From Pollenia angustigena (lineage: Eukaryota > Arthropoda > Insecta > Diptera > Polleniidae), in assembly GCA_930367215.1 (NCBI GenBank), contig OV884057.1:199257621-199321620 (forward strand): a DNA stretch of 64,000 bases, in the 5' to 3' direction. Each line of letters starts with the position of its first letter. The stretch's first letter is position 1. This document shows, piece by piece, positions 36,438-48,412 of the stretch. The notes beneath the pieces were generated by a model. That model was not told where the DNA came from. It saw nothing but the letters and a program-made list of their open reading frames with translations, and made no database searches. A program made the position numbers and the translations under genes.

Positions 36438-37059
36438 TCTGTAATAAAAAAGTGCGATCGTAAAAATTAGCCGTCCCCAACTAATCTGTTGCCATTTCAC
36501 AAGTAAATTAAATAAACGGCACTTCTGTTCTAAATAATAATAATCATCAATATACTTACTGAATCAAGGCAGGTGATAATAGCGGTGGTGGCGAAGACAT
36601 GACTTCTTTCGTCTGATGCCGCGTGCGAACTGACTTTTGCATGGGCAAAGGCGAATTCATAAAGGTGACCGCATCATGAGATAGAGCTATGCTAGCTATC
36701 TCTATTTTTTTAAATACTATGTTTTTTTGTTTTTGTAAAAAGCAAGGCGAATTCATAAAGGTGACCCCATCATGAGATAGAGTTATGCTAGCTATCTCTT
36801 TTTTTTTATAAAAATACTGTGTATTTTGTTTTTGAAAAAAGGTAGAGTGAATGTCAAAATGATTTGTTGAAAATATAAAAAAGGAAATTTTTTTGTTTAT
36901 AAAAAAAACACAATTTCTTTAGAAAGTAATTCTTTTTCATCTATTGAAAATTAATTGTGGCTCCACTATTCCTTACGCATTTTTAATTCCTTGTGTTTAT
37001 ATTTTATGTTCACTTTTTTTGTTTTATAAAATTTAAATAAATTATTTTTCAAGCATTTA

Positions 37060-37278
37060 GGCCCGTTTTCACAACTTACCGATAGCTAAAAGTAGACTTT
37101 AAACGGCCTAATAAAAAGTGTTCCATTATTAAAACTATAATTTAACCTAAAGTGAGCGATCAAGTAAATTAAGGTTCATCCTACCAGGTAGGTAAAAGTA
37201 AAGTTGTAATAATGGAAAACTTTTTATACGGCCGATAAAATCCCACCTTTAGCTATCGGTAAGTTGTGCAAACGGGCC
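37060..37278. mobile_element. 219-bp Tourist-like MITE
   Basis: TIR GGCCCGTTTTCACAACTTAC...CTATCGGTAAGTTGTGCAAACGGGCC, flanked by TTA (37057-37059, 37279-37281). It is inserted in the right arm of the 4.3-kb transposon. Confidence 0.85.
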
Positions 37279-37421
37279 TTAGATTTTTATTGAATTTCAA
37301 ACTTGAATTAATTTTTTCACAAAATGTAAACAAAGCTTTACATTCAGTATACACACAAAAAAATAAACAATAAACAGATTACTCGAAAATGATATGGGCA
37401 TAATACGTTTTCCTTTGGTAC

Positions 37422-37740
37422 ATACGACGCTTATTTTTAAAACAAAAATTATTTAAAAATCGTATATGCCATGAAAAATCCACATACGACATTTAAATAA
37501 TAAATCAATTTTTTGGTCGTTTTATATGGAAATTTGTCGTATGTGGCGTTTGGCAGTTACATACGACATTTAATTTTAAAATTGCTTCAGCAAATACCAC
37601 ATACGACAAAATCAACACTACATATCTCGAAAACGGTATGAGGTATCGAAAAACTGATTACGCCAAATGAAAGATCAGGTCGGAAAACCTAAGGAATCGA
37701 TCTTAACTCAAAACCGGAAAAAATCCACATACGACAATTA
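37422..37740. repeat. Right subterminal ACATACGACA motif cluster
   Basis: Six copies of (C)ACATACGACA or its complement at about 37422, 37481, 37534, 37559, 37598 and 37726. The outermost is part of the TIR. Confidence 0.7.
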
Positions 37741-38703
37741 AATAATGAACCGACGATATGTACAACCAATTGATACGTTAGAGATGTGTTTGGTCAACGG
37801 TTGAACAAAAAATCAAAAGAGTTTGATTTTCATTCAACTGGTTTATTTAAATAAATTGTACGTGGCCGAATAAGATCAATTTTGTTGAAATTACAAACGG
37901 AATAAAAAACTGGAGAAGGATATATAAAGGCAGAAAAAAAGCAATCAAAAAGGTTTTTTTATCAACGTTAACAAAGTTTAGGTGTCCTCCTAGGTCGACT
38001 TATATTTATTTAAACTTTTCTTAGGTTAACATGCAATTGAGTAAAATTTCGCTCATAATATTTTCCTATAAATTTGCAATTTTTCTTTCTTCTATTGCAT
38101 TGAAGAGATTCGAGTGGAATCGTCTACTATGTTTTAGTCTGAGTCATTAACTGCATAAGCTGCAGCACCTTCTGCGACTGCATCTAGCAGAGCGGTGTAG
38201 AAGCAGCTTTAACTGTTTAGCGGTTGATCGAACACAAGTTGTATACCACGTACAGTGTTGCCACTTTGTGGGTAATTACCCGAATTTGGTATAATTTTTA
38301 CTGTAGTGGGTAGAGCGTGGGTAATTTCTCTTAGGTGTTATTTTAAATTCTTGCTTCCAATACCTAAATAAAATCAAGATTCGATTTTAGTGATGAAATT
38401 TATTTCTTTTTAAATATTGTTGATAAAAAATGCACAGTCTTCTGAACCAAAGTCTCGATTTTTTTTAAGAAAATTCTCCAATCATTAAATATATATTTTC
38501 AAAAGATCAATAACGAATGTCGCAAGTTGGATTCTTAGATTTGGATAGAGATGGCTATCATAGTGATTTAGAACCTAAAAGTCTATTGAAAAAAGTTATT
38601 TAAACTAAAAACTAGCCTGGGGGAAGATATGTTTCCTATATTCTAACATATAATTAATTTTATTTTTATCTGGCAACTTTCAAATGCTTTAGTTTAAAGA
38701 ATA

Positions 38704-39762
38704 GGTGCGTTTGAGAACTTTTGCAGTAAAATGCAGTAAATGAGTAAACTAAAAAATTTGCTCTCACAAAAAGCTGTCGTACAAAAACGTACGCGAACGG
38801 AAAATTTGTAAAAATTCGTAAAATAAAGGCAACAGCTAATGACAAATAATTGAAGTGTTGAAAAATGTTTACACTTTTGATTACTTAACTCGTTTTCTTA
38901 TCGGTACTCGATTAAATACTTTTTATAATACGAACATTTTTGGAAAATACAAACAAATTATTTAATGTAAGCTTTCATATTCGTTTATTCTTTATTTTAT
39001 TTGATTTTATAATTTGTAGCGGATTAAATCGAGCCCTAACAGCGAAAATAATGTAAGCGCCAAAAATCAAATTTTACAGGAGAGAGCATTTTTGTTTTAT
39101 TACTTATTAAATTTTGTATGAAATTTGTCGCTTACACTAAAATTGTTTTGGCTATAAAATCGTAACGGTACATTATATGACCTTGATATTTTAGGAGATG
39201 ATGCAAGTGTTGCCAATAAAGTAATTTATCAAAAAAAACGAAAATTGAAAATCATGTCGCTTACACTATTTTCGCTGTTAGGGCTCGAAATTATTTAAAA
39301 GAACATGAATAATTTTTTTGCTGTTAATTACTTAAGTACCCAAATACTTCACACTTTTACAACTCTAAAAAATTAACATAACAAAAAAAATTTCAAAAGT
39401 TTGTATTTAGCCAAATAAATGCTTCACAAACAAGTTTAATTAATTAATATTTATTCACTTTTTGTTTTGGTTTAATTTTTATTTCAACTTTTCTTTAATT
39501 TAACAATTTTTTCACAATTTGTATGCTTTTTATTTGTTACTTTTGTTTGTTTACCTTTTGAAACATATGTTTTTTTGATTTACGTAATTTTACTGCAAAC
39601 ATTTCTGCAGTAAAAATTTGTAAATACTTAGACAAGAACTGTCACTTTTCGCTCTCAATTTATGTTCTCATTTACTGCATTTTGTGTACTCGAACGCAAT
39701 TTCGTAAAATGCAGTAAAGTTTAGTAAAAAATAGTAAAAACTTTTGTGTTCTCGAACGCAAC
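38704..39762. mobile_element. TA-flanked element with TGCGTTYGAGAAC ends
   Basis: Left GGTGCGTTTGAGAACTTTTG, right CTTTTGTGTTCTCGAACGCA, next to TA on both sides. GCAGTAAAATGCAGTAAA words repeat near both ends (38723-38745, 39660-39720). A second MITE is nested at 39030-39287. A related internal segment, reversed, occurs at 24400-24640. Confidence 0.65.
39030..39287. mobile_element. 258-bp MITE, AAAT target duplication
   Basis: TIR CGAGCCCTAACAGCGAAAAT, inverted at the right end as ATTTTCGCTGTTAGGGCTCG. It is flanked by AAAT on both sides (39026-39029, 39288-39291). The interior has TTTTACAGGAGAGAGC, a motif shared with the MITE at 49972-50363. A right-half copy is at 60868-60999. Confidence 0.85.
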
Positions 39763-39837
39763 TAATATTTAACGCCCTTAGCAGTTGTAAAACTGAATTA
39801 CGAAAGGGACAGTTCTACTTTACAGTTTACTAAATAA

Positions 39838-41294
39838 AGCCTAGTACTCTGTTCAAATTTGTGAAAACTGTTGAGCAACATTTATTTATAATTTTGACAT
39901 GTATCGATGTTACCTATCATGCGAGTTTGTACAATTTGCCGATTTTATTCCTGCAAAGTATGCGACATTGTTTTGCGTATGTAAACAAACCCCACATGTA
40001 TTTTACTAAAAATAATTTTTTTTAATAAAAACAAGTTAGAGTGCTATATTCGCCTATGCCGAATCTTTGATACCCTCCACCGACAGCTCGAATGTTTTAG
40101 GAGTAATATCTGTATGATGTTATTATTATCTTAAACTGTGACGATTTGTTATTAATTATGGTTTTAGGCGACTAAACTGTTTTCCGGTAGTAGGGTTTAT
40201 ATGGGGCCTAGGGTAAATTATGGACCGATCATCACGAAATTTCACAGCGTCATTTCTAGTCCTTTAAAACTGTGACGTACCAATTTCTGTTATGATAGCA
40301 TTATTAATTATGATTTTAGGTGTACTTAACTGTTTTCCGGGAGTAGGGTTTCTATGGGGCCTAGGGTAAGTTATGTACCGATCTTCACGAAATTTCACTG
40401 TATCATTTATAGTCCTATAAAACTGTGACGAGCCAAAATTTGTCATGATTGCATTATATTTTACGGTTTTAGGCGTACTAAACTGTTTTCCGGTAGTAGG
40501 GTTTATATGGGGCCTAAGGTAAATTCTGGACCGATCGTCACGAAATTTCACAGTGTTATTTCTAGTGCTAAAAAACTGTAACGTACCAAATTTTGTTACG
40601 CTAGCGTTATTTTTTACGGTTTTAGGCGTACTAAGCTGTTTTTAGGGAGTAGTGTTTATATGGGGCTTAGGGTAAATTATGGACGGATATTCACGAAATT
40701 TAACAGCGTGATTTCCAGTCAAATAAAACAAATTTTTGCAAAATCTTATCTCATTCCATGGCTTGTTCCAGCATTTATGTTATTTTTTGTAACACAATTA
40801 TCAATTTTTTTAGGTGGTGGTTCCACATTTTGATTCATAGCTCTGGTCCTACTGAAGCGATTTTTCTGGATTTCAACTCGACTTAGAATTACTCAAGGAC
40901 CCAGAATATATATACTTTATGGGGTCTGAGATGAATAATAAAAAAGTTTCACACGGAATGACAAACTTAATATACCCTCTTCACAACTAATTGTGGTATA
41001 AAGAAAGTAAATATGGATAAAAAACTGTTACCGGTTGTGTTATATTAATTTTTTATTTCTTATTAATTAATCAGTTCATCCATTTTTGCATTTGCTTAAA
41101 ATTCCACGCGAAATAAGTGCAGCTTACATTATTTCACAGTTGTAAAAAAATGTTGCCAGAAACATTTCGGAACTTTTTCACAAAATGAACAGAGTACAAC
41201 TCTATCAACATTATTTCATAGATATTCCGCACAAGTTTTTTTCATATGCGTTTTGACAGCATTTCACGTGAAATGTTGAACAGAGTACCAGGCT
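39838..41294. mobile_element. AGCCTRGTACTCTGTTCAA element split by a helentron-like insertion
   Basis: Left AGCCTAGTACTCTGTTCAAA, right TTGAACAGAGTACCAGGCT, flanked by TAA (39835-39837, 41295-41297). The helentron-like copy at 40030-40996 accounts for about two thirds of its length, leaving roughly 490 bp of the original element. Confidence 0.75.
40030..40996 (-). mobile_element. Helentron-like family 1, four-unit copy
   Basis: Both termini match 14665-16372 in reverse: ACAAGTTAGAGTGCTATATT plus CCGAATCTTTGATACCCTCC at the left, ATACCCTCTTCACAACTAAT at the right. Only about four ~154-bp units are present, against eight there. Confidence 0.7.
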
Positions 41295-41497
41295 TAAGGT
41301 ATTTCTTAAAACCTAAAACTTAAACAAACACAAAAAAAAATTTATATTAATCGCAGATAATTACACGGCATTACCATTTGAAACTAATTTCAAACAAATA
41401 GGAACCGCGCCTGTCCTTGACGAAACGCATTGCAGACGTCCAATTTTGTTTCTCTTTTTCGAGCATTACTGGCTGCATGTCACGAATAAAATGCACA

Positions 41498-43046
41498 ACA
41501 CAGAAAAAATTATTTTTCCAATTCAAACAAAAAATTTGTAGAATCAAACAATTTTTTGTCTGAAATCGGTCCTATAAACAAATTCGCATATTCAAACAAT
41601 TTATTTGCATTTGGTTTATTGAAAAAAACACTGATTTTTTCAAACAAATAATTTAACTGAATCAAACAAAAAGTTTACTGAAATTCATATACTAAATTTC
41701 AAAATCAAAAAAAACAGGTTTTTGCACAAGCAATGATGCGCACACAAGCAGGCACTGTGTTAGAAGATCCCTGCAGATAACGAGACTAGTCCATACATGC
41801 ATGTAAAGAGTAGTCCATAAAGGAGTAGGAGTACTCCAAAACTACTCCAAATATATGGGTAAAAGGTGGTCCATTTAACATTACGATGTCCTAGGAGGGG
41901 ACCATATAACCCACCGAAGTAGTCCCTAAACTACTCCATGGAGTACTTAAGTGGGTTAGTTTTAAACGTACTCCATGTTACTACATTATGGAGTACACTT
42001 AAGGGGTAGTTTAAGCATTTTTCTTTTTAATTTTTCACTAATCGCCTTTTATGGTGTGTACTGTAGTCTATTATTGCTATTATTAAATATATTTGGTATT
42101 TTAAATTTTTTTTTACCTTTTTCCACACATTTCACAAACTTTCACTTTTTAATAAACAATTAATAATGGACACCATCAGGGCTACCAATGTGTAATACTG
42201 TAAAGTATAGAAAAGTATAAATCATGCTGCTGTTGGCAGCACTGCATGTTAATTTCTTATAACATGGTCCATACTACAGTATATTGGACCATGTTGTAAG
42301 TAGTCCATTTAAGCCACAATGGACCACGTATTCCAATATTAGCTGTAGGGATGATGGCAGAGAGAGCAGAGCGGCCGGCTGGCTTTGAGACACATTTTTT
42401 TGTTGGAATAATTTTTGAACGAAGTTCTTTTTTTATACACACAATGTTTTTCGTCATCACTCACTGTTGCTGTATCCTTTCCTTTGCTAATGAAGAAGAA
42501 ATGTAACCCAAAAACGGCGACAGACCGACTCGATATGTTTTTCGTCATCATTATATTTTTGTTTGAAAAAATTGAATACGGGATTTTGGTTTTTTTTAAC
42601 CAACTTTGAAACCAACCAAAAATTTATTTTGTTTCTTATAATGTTGTTGTTGTTTCTGTTGTTTAAAAAGAGTGAAACGTTTTTTTACCTGTTATTTTCT
42701 TCATCTTTCTTACTGTTGTACTTTTTTAAAGTGTCCAAAAATAGACTGTATGTGTTTTTTGTTGTAGTTCTTATATTTCACATTAGGAAGTGTTGTTTAC
42801 GGTCAAATAAAAAAATGCAAAAAGGCGACAACATTAAAAAGCGTTAAATATTTCATACAAAATTATGAAAACTTGAAACCAATAACGCGTGTATTATATT
42901 TTTGAATGGTTGTCAACATTTTTGTTGGTTAAATAAAAATCAAACTAAAATTTTAATTCAATCAGTAAAAAAATTTGTAGAAATAAAAAAAAAATTATCA
43001 AACAAGCGTTTGTTTGAAAATAATTCGGCAATAATTTTTTCTGTGT
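41498..43046 (+). mobile_element. ACACAGAAAAAATTATT element, copy B (complete)
   Basis: TIRs ACACAGAAAAAATTATTTTT and GGCAATAATTTTTTCTGTGT. It carries the nested element at 41770-42348. The interior is A/T-rich with runs of TTTTTT-ACCTGTTATT; open frames such as 42563-42847 are low-complexity and also appear, disrupted, in copy A. Confidence 0.7.
41770..42348 (+). mobile_element. CCCTGCAGATAA-ended element, copy 3, nested
   Basis: Begins CCCTGCAGATAACGAGACTA and ends TATTAGCTGTAGG, possibly with a GAT duplication on each side. Copy A of the host element reads straight through this position, which supports the insertion. Confidence 0.65.
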
Positions 43047-43269
43047 AAGCGATATGGGGCAAAAAAACTCTAATTAAAAAGGAATGGCAATCAGCATTTT
43101 TAACCTTCCCTAGATATATGCCACCAAATGTGACAGGTAACTCATTACACAGTACAACATTTTTCAGTTAATTGATTGCCAACTCAATTCTGTGAACTGT
43201 ATGTGAAATTAGACCCAAAAAGAAGAATTTCTGCATCATTCGTTTTGTCTTCTTACCTGCGATTTGAAG

Positions 43270-43312
43270 TTAGTATCGATTTGAAGTTAGTATCGATTTG
43301 AAGTTAGTACTA
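43270..43312 (+). repeat. TATCGATTTGAAGTTAG minisatellite in the left TIR
   Basis: Three consecutive copies of an 18-bp CGATTTGAAGTTAGTAT unit; the right TIR has two (near 46675-46708). This is a copy-number difference between otherwise matching arms. Confidence 0.8.
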
Positions 43313-43848
43313 TCGTATAGGGGAATTTATCACGTTTTAGGCCCTGTTGTTTGACATAGCTCGACAACCACTAGCCCAATTTAGTTGAAATAAATTTTAA
43401 AAAATTAAGAATTACAATTCCCTTAATCTGTTCATATATTGTTTTCCTATACAAGTAACACTTTCGAAGTTAAAAATGAATGTATGAAGGGAAAAAATTA
43501 TTTTTTGCCTAAAAATTTAATTTTTTTTTTTTTTAAATACATAAAAAATCCAAAATGGAAAAAAGTTTCAAGTCTAGTTATTTTTTCGCAAAGTCACATA
43601 ACCTATGAGCAAAATGAGACAAATATCATAAAAATCGATGCACGCGTTTCGCTTTTATTCGCAATTGAGTAAAGGTATGAATTTCAAAAATCAGTTATAG
43701 CCACCACCCTTAAAATAAAAATAAAAATATAAATTAAAAAATTATCATGCAAAAAAAAACTTTATTTATAAAAACTTAATGAAAATAAAATAATATGCAA
43801 TTAATACGCAATTATAATATGCATAAAAACAAAATTTAGAACATTTTT

Positions 43849-45817
43849 TCAATTATTGGCAATATCCATCCTTGTAGAAGTTGACGCTTGTGGTTCTGAT
43901 GATCTTGTTTTCTTCGTAGGTTGTTCATATTCATGGTCTGAGTCTGTATCGTCATCCGAGATACACATACTATTCAAGGGCGTGTTTCTTTCACTGTGTC
44001 CACCAATTTCAATGTCTTCATCTTCGGTGCTTTCTTCAAACTGCATAATTGTGGAACTCCACCAACAAACCTCCGCAAGCAATGCATCCAATTTTTTGCT
44101 TTTGAACCGCTTTTCAAATGGCATGGTCACCTGGTGGAACCTCTCTCCTTGTTCGTCTGATTCCTGAGGTGATTGTGCCAAAAAAGTATCGAGGTGGTGG
44201 TGCAAGAAATGCAATTTCAGCGTCATGGATGCACCGATTTTTTCGAAATAAAACAGCAACCTGTCCACTCGTTGCTGTATCTCTTCTCGCTGGACACGGT
44301 TCTTTCCTAGAACGCCTTCTATTACTTCTTTCAATGCGTTCCATGCATGTTGGTGGTCGTGCTGCTCTGAAAGCAAATGTGTGAAAGAATCACTTTTGAT
44401 CAATTTCCGAATATCAGGTCCATTGAGAATACCTGTTTTAAATACATAAGAAAAACGAAAAAATTATTGGTAATGCGAATGTATAGAAATTAACAAATTT
44501 AGATATGACAATATTGAAATACAGAGTACGATACGTACCGTTTTTAATTTTCTCATCACTGAGTTTCGGAAAGATGGATTTCAAACAGTCAAAGGCGCCG
44601 TTAACTTTTTTGACCACCACTTCAACGAATTTCCCAGCTATTCCCAGTTTCATGTGGAGCGGTGGCAACAAAATATCATCCAGGTCCTTTATCATAGGTT
44701 CATTGCGTAATTTTAATTGTTTGTTGAGCTCGGGAGTTCTTCCTTTCCAATCTTTACATTGATATTGATTTCCTTTGTATCGTGAATCCCAATTACAAAG
44801 GAAGCAGAAGTATTTTGGAAATCCGCCCTTTTCTATAATCCCTTGTAGTATGTTGACCACCTTCAGATCGCAACAAATGTTCCATTTGTGTTCATCGTAT
44901 TTGATTTTCTTCAAAATTTCGCCCAATGCTTCATACGTTTCCTTCATAGTTGTGCTGAATCCCAATGGAATGCATGGTTTTTTATTTTTTTCGTGCAGCA
45001 GCACAGCCTTCAAACTAGTAACTGAACCATCGATGAATAAACGCCAGTCGCCAGCGATATAATCCATTCCCAATTTTTTCACTAAACCTGGGATATCATG
45101 GCAGTACGTGAACGTATTTGCTTCGTCAACGGAATAAAATTTCTGAAAATCAGCTTGGCGTTGTCGGTATGATGTTGCGCTGACATTTTGCTGTGTGAGT
45201 TTTCTTCTCTTCAAAAATGATGTCAGCCATTCGGAGTCGTATTGTGATAGTCCCAGCTTGGCCACAATGTAATCCATTTCGATTTGTGGTAGCGGTTGTG
45301 GTGCACTATTTTCAATATCGGGTATCCAATCAGCATCATCCAAATCGGTCGGATTGGTGAAAACGGTTTCGGCTAGCAGGGACACAGTATCCGCACTCGG
45401 AGGTTTAGGTGCATCGGTATCAGCAGGGCGTTGCACTGGAAGTGTGGCAGTAAATGCAGCAGTGTATACTTTTGTTTTCAATTGTTGTCTGTTTAATCCA
45501 GGACGAAAATTTATGCATGCATAGCACCTGGATTCATCATGTCCAGTTGTGTCTTCCACCCAAATTACTGGCTTCATAAAAGATAACTTTCTACTTTTTC
45601 CGTGAATCCATTTTAGAAGGGTAGTATAACAACTGTTGCACACTGTGTTCGGCGTAAAATTTGCACCACTTAAATCTGCTTCATCGAAATAATTACAATA
45701 CGCGGTTTTGAATTGCTCAGTAAACAAATTTTTTCGATCTTTTTTCTGTATTTTTCGGACGATATGACCACAAACGTAACAATATTCATCCAAATATGGG
45801 CACTTGTTGTTTTCCAT
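43849..45817 (-). CDS. 620-residue transposon protein, putative RNase-H-fold transposase
   Basis: Exons 45817-44539 and 44432-43849 join across a 106-bp intron (GTACGT donor, AAAACAG acceptor). The total is 1863 nt, 621 codons with stop, with no interruption. The N-terminus holds Cys pairs CYVCGH (13-18), CNSC (60-63) and CYAC (98-101), suggesting zinc binding. The middle has WRLFIDGSVTSLKAVLLH (Asp263), NICCDLKVV (Asp317), a CFLCNWDSR Cys pair (about 338-346) and LLPPLHMKLGI (about 383-393). The second exon adds NGPDIRKLI, LKLHFLHHHLDTF, then SDEQGERFHQ (Glu523) and an acidic, serine-rich tail. I recognise this as a multi-copy, mostly unnamed protein family seen in insect and Hydra genomes. 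Asp263, Asp317 and Glu523 are my candidates for a catalytic triad; not demonstrated. Confidence 0.82.
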
Positions 45818-46812
45818 ATTGATATATTTTATGTTTTGTTGTTATTCACTTTTAAAAAACTGGAGAAAAATCACTTTTACTGTTCGCGTTCGTCGGCACT
45901 GGCTGAATGCCAAAAATCGATCAATGCACACCTATAAATACTACGTATTTTTGAATATTTTACTGCCAGGTACTTATAAATGGGCGCATATTTTAAGGGC
46001 GGCTGGCTATATACCTGATTCAGCACTTGTACGTTTCAAACTGTGCAAAACTTTCCAAATAATGACCACCCTTAAATGTGGGTGCAATTTCTGTAAAAAA
46101 ATCATATAGGTAGCCACCGGAAAAACCCAAATAATAAAAAGGTCCACTTTCCGTTTAATTGTCCACGTACATTTATTACCGCAATCATAAAAATCAAATA
46201 ACCTTTTGTTTATTCCTTTTTTTTTTAATTCTCAGAATCATGAAAAAGGTGTCAATGTTTTCTCCAAATAATGTTGTGCATATCTCGAGCAAATTTTTGA
46301 AATTCATACATTTACTTAATTGTGAATAAATGACAAACGCGTGCATCGATTTTTATGATCTTTGTCTCATTTTGCTCATAGGTTATGTGACTTTGCGAAA
46401 AAATAACTAGACTTGAAACTTTTTTCCATTTTGGATTTTTTATGTATTTTAAAAAAAAAAAATTTAAATTTTTAGGCAAAAAATAATTTTTTCCCTTCAT
46501 ACATTCATTTTTAACTTCGAAAGTGTTACTTGTATAGGAAAACAATATATGAACAGATTAAGGGAATTGTAATTCTTAATTTTTTAAAATTTATTTCAAC
46601 TAAATTGGGCTAGTGGTTGTCGAGCTATGTCAAACAACAGGGCCTAAAACGTGATAAATTCCCCTATACGATAGTACTAACTTCAAATCGATACTAACTT
46701 CAAATCGCAGGTAAGAAGACAAAACGAATGATGCAGAAATTCTTCTTTTTGGGTCTAATTTCACATACAGTTCACAGAATTGAGTTGGCAAATCATGTGT
46801 TGTACTGTGTTA

Positions 46813-47986
46813 TTTAAGGAGTTTTATTTTATGTTTTTTATGCTTTTAAGGTTTAAATATTATTTTTGTTAATTTATTTTAAATTACAATAAGAATCTTA
46901 GCAGTTTGGCTCTTCTTTCAATGAGTTTGTTATATTTTTGCTTATTTCACTAAATAAAACTACAATTTTATATCAGGTGTAATTTCATTCAAATCGGGTA
47001 ATTTTGCTTCAACTCAAGTGTAATTTGAATTTTGCTGGTGATAACACTGACCACGTACGACAAGCTCTTGTATCTTTTCATGTATCTCAAAGTACGCGTG
47101 TTTTCTCTCAGAGTTTTCTGTTGCTGCGTATGTTTGTAATTATTGTGTGTGTTTGGAGACAAACACAGGTTGTTTTCATTGTTTTGATAATTTTGGAAAT
47201 TTTGTGTTTTTTTGTTGTCTTAGTACTCTGAACTTTTATACAGATTATAATTTGAATAAAGTGAACACTTTCAACTAGGTATTTAGTTTTTTAGATTTAT
47301 AAAAATGTATGTTAATGAATAGATTTTATTATCTTTCAGAGTATATTTGTAGAATTTTCGTTTTTTGTTTATTTAAAATTCCTCAAAAAAAAAAAAAAAA
47401 ATAATAACAAACATTAACAGTTGTTCTTCGGTTTATTAAAAATTGTAGGAATTAGTCATTGTACCTATGTGAGTTTCTTGACTTAATTTTTCTAGGTTAA
47501 ATTTGTGTATACACAGTTAGGTTTCTTAAATATTGAGGCAACACTAGAATGTTATAAAAATACTATACATCCGGCTTAAGAGTTTCATTTCGAAAAGCAA
47601 AAGAAACTGTATTTTAATAATTCAAAGCTTTATTGGTAAATGGACCAAGATTGTCGTTAATGGAGTAATTTTATTTTTAAAGAGATTTGCAGCGAAATTT
47701 AAATTTTCTACAAAAATTGTTACTTGAATAAAAGTAACAAGCTCTCAATTTTATATAGAATTCTCTTATTAAAAACAGTGTTCGAAAATAAACAGAACAT
47801 TATTTAGCGTTCAGCTCACACGCCAAAGAATGATATCTTTTTTAAACCTTAATACCGTTCGTAACTATTTGCAAGAAAGAGCCGAACATTAAATAGTGTT
47901 CTGTTCTTCCTTAAAAAACAGAACGATTGTAGTGGTACTGTAGACAAACATTCTATTTTAATGTTCTATTGTCTATCTTTTTTTAC
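46813..47986. other. No feature recognised
   Basis: A+T-rich non-coding DNA with a 17-bp poly-A run near 47385. No repeat or domain identified. Confidence 0.4.
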
Positions 47987-48412
47987 CCACACCACAATAG
48001 TGGAGAGTGTGTAACACCTTAAATTATACCGATCGACTCAGAATCATTTTCTGAGTTGAACTAACGATGTCCGTCCGGGTGGTTGGCTGTCCATGTAATC
48101 AAGCCTATTGAAAATGGGCCGAATCGTCCTGCTTCTCAGAAACTATCAAACCGATTTCAATGATATTTCAATCATAGATAGAAACATATTTATATGGACA
48201 CATAAGCTATGCAGTTTTTCCAAAATAGGGCGAAGGCAGGTAGCGGGCAATTTCTAACTCTCACAAACTTTCAAACCGATTTTAATGAAGTTTATAAACA
48301 AAGATAAATCCATGTTTATATGGACACATAAGCATGATGTGTTTTTAAATACTGTGGTGTAGGGTATCATAAGGTCGGGCTTCATCGACTATACTTTCTT
48401 ACTTGTTTTATA
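47987..48412 (-). mobile_element. Helentron-like family 2, short copy
   Basis: Reverse complement begins AACAAGTAAGAAAGTATAGT, followed by CGATGAAGCCCGACC (hairpin-like), and ends GTGTTACACACTCTCCACTA. It matches the ends of 13108-13915. It includes two ~120-bp internal repeats (TTTCAAACCGATTT...ATATGGACACATAAGC). Confidence 0.6.

Larger units (their letters stand above)
33443..37760 (-). mobile_element. 4.3-kb DNA transposon with intact gene and subterminal ACATACGACA repeats
   Basis: TIRs run from CATATCGTCGGTTGATTATT at the left to the matching inverse at the right (ATAATGAACCGACGATATG), continuing through ATTGTCGTATGTGG. TA flanks both ends (33441-33442, 37761-37762). It carries one three-exon gene on the minus strand, whose 5' end faces the right terminus. 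Two younger insertions lie in the right arm: a 219-bp MITE at 37060-37278 and paired GCGAATTCATAAAGGTGACC fragments near 36650-36770. The intact gene, TIRs and TA flanks suggest a recently active element. Confidence 0.8.
43148..46809 (-). mobile_element. 3.66-kb transposon with >500-bp TIRs and intact gene
   Basis: Left end CACAGTACAAC, right end GTTGTACTGTG, flanked by TTA (43145-43147, 46810-46812). The inverted repeats run to about 43695 and 46288 and are nearly identical, apart from a differing stretch just inside the ends and a tandem count difference. It contains a single two-exon gene. The identical open frames at 43439-43672 and 46312-46545 lie inside the inverted repeats and are probably not genes. 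Confidence 0.82.

Noticed and set aside
42563..42847. 94-residue open frame rich in Phe, Leu and Lys
   Set aside because: It is a low-complexity A/T-rich part of a non-autonomous element; the related copy at about 32450-32730 does not keep the frame.
43439..43672. Conserved 77-residue open frame, repeated inverted at 46312-46545
   Set aside because: It lies wholly inside the two arms of the long inverted repeat, so its conservation follows from arm identity, and it is very rich in Lys, Phe and Asn.
44114..44384. Open frames on both strands overlapping the second exon of the 620-residue protein
   Set aside because: They are shadows of the real frame; the spliced minus-strand gene explains the sequence.
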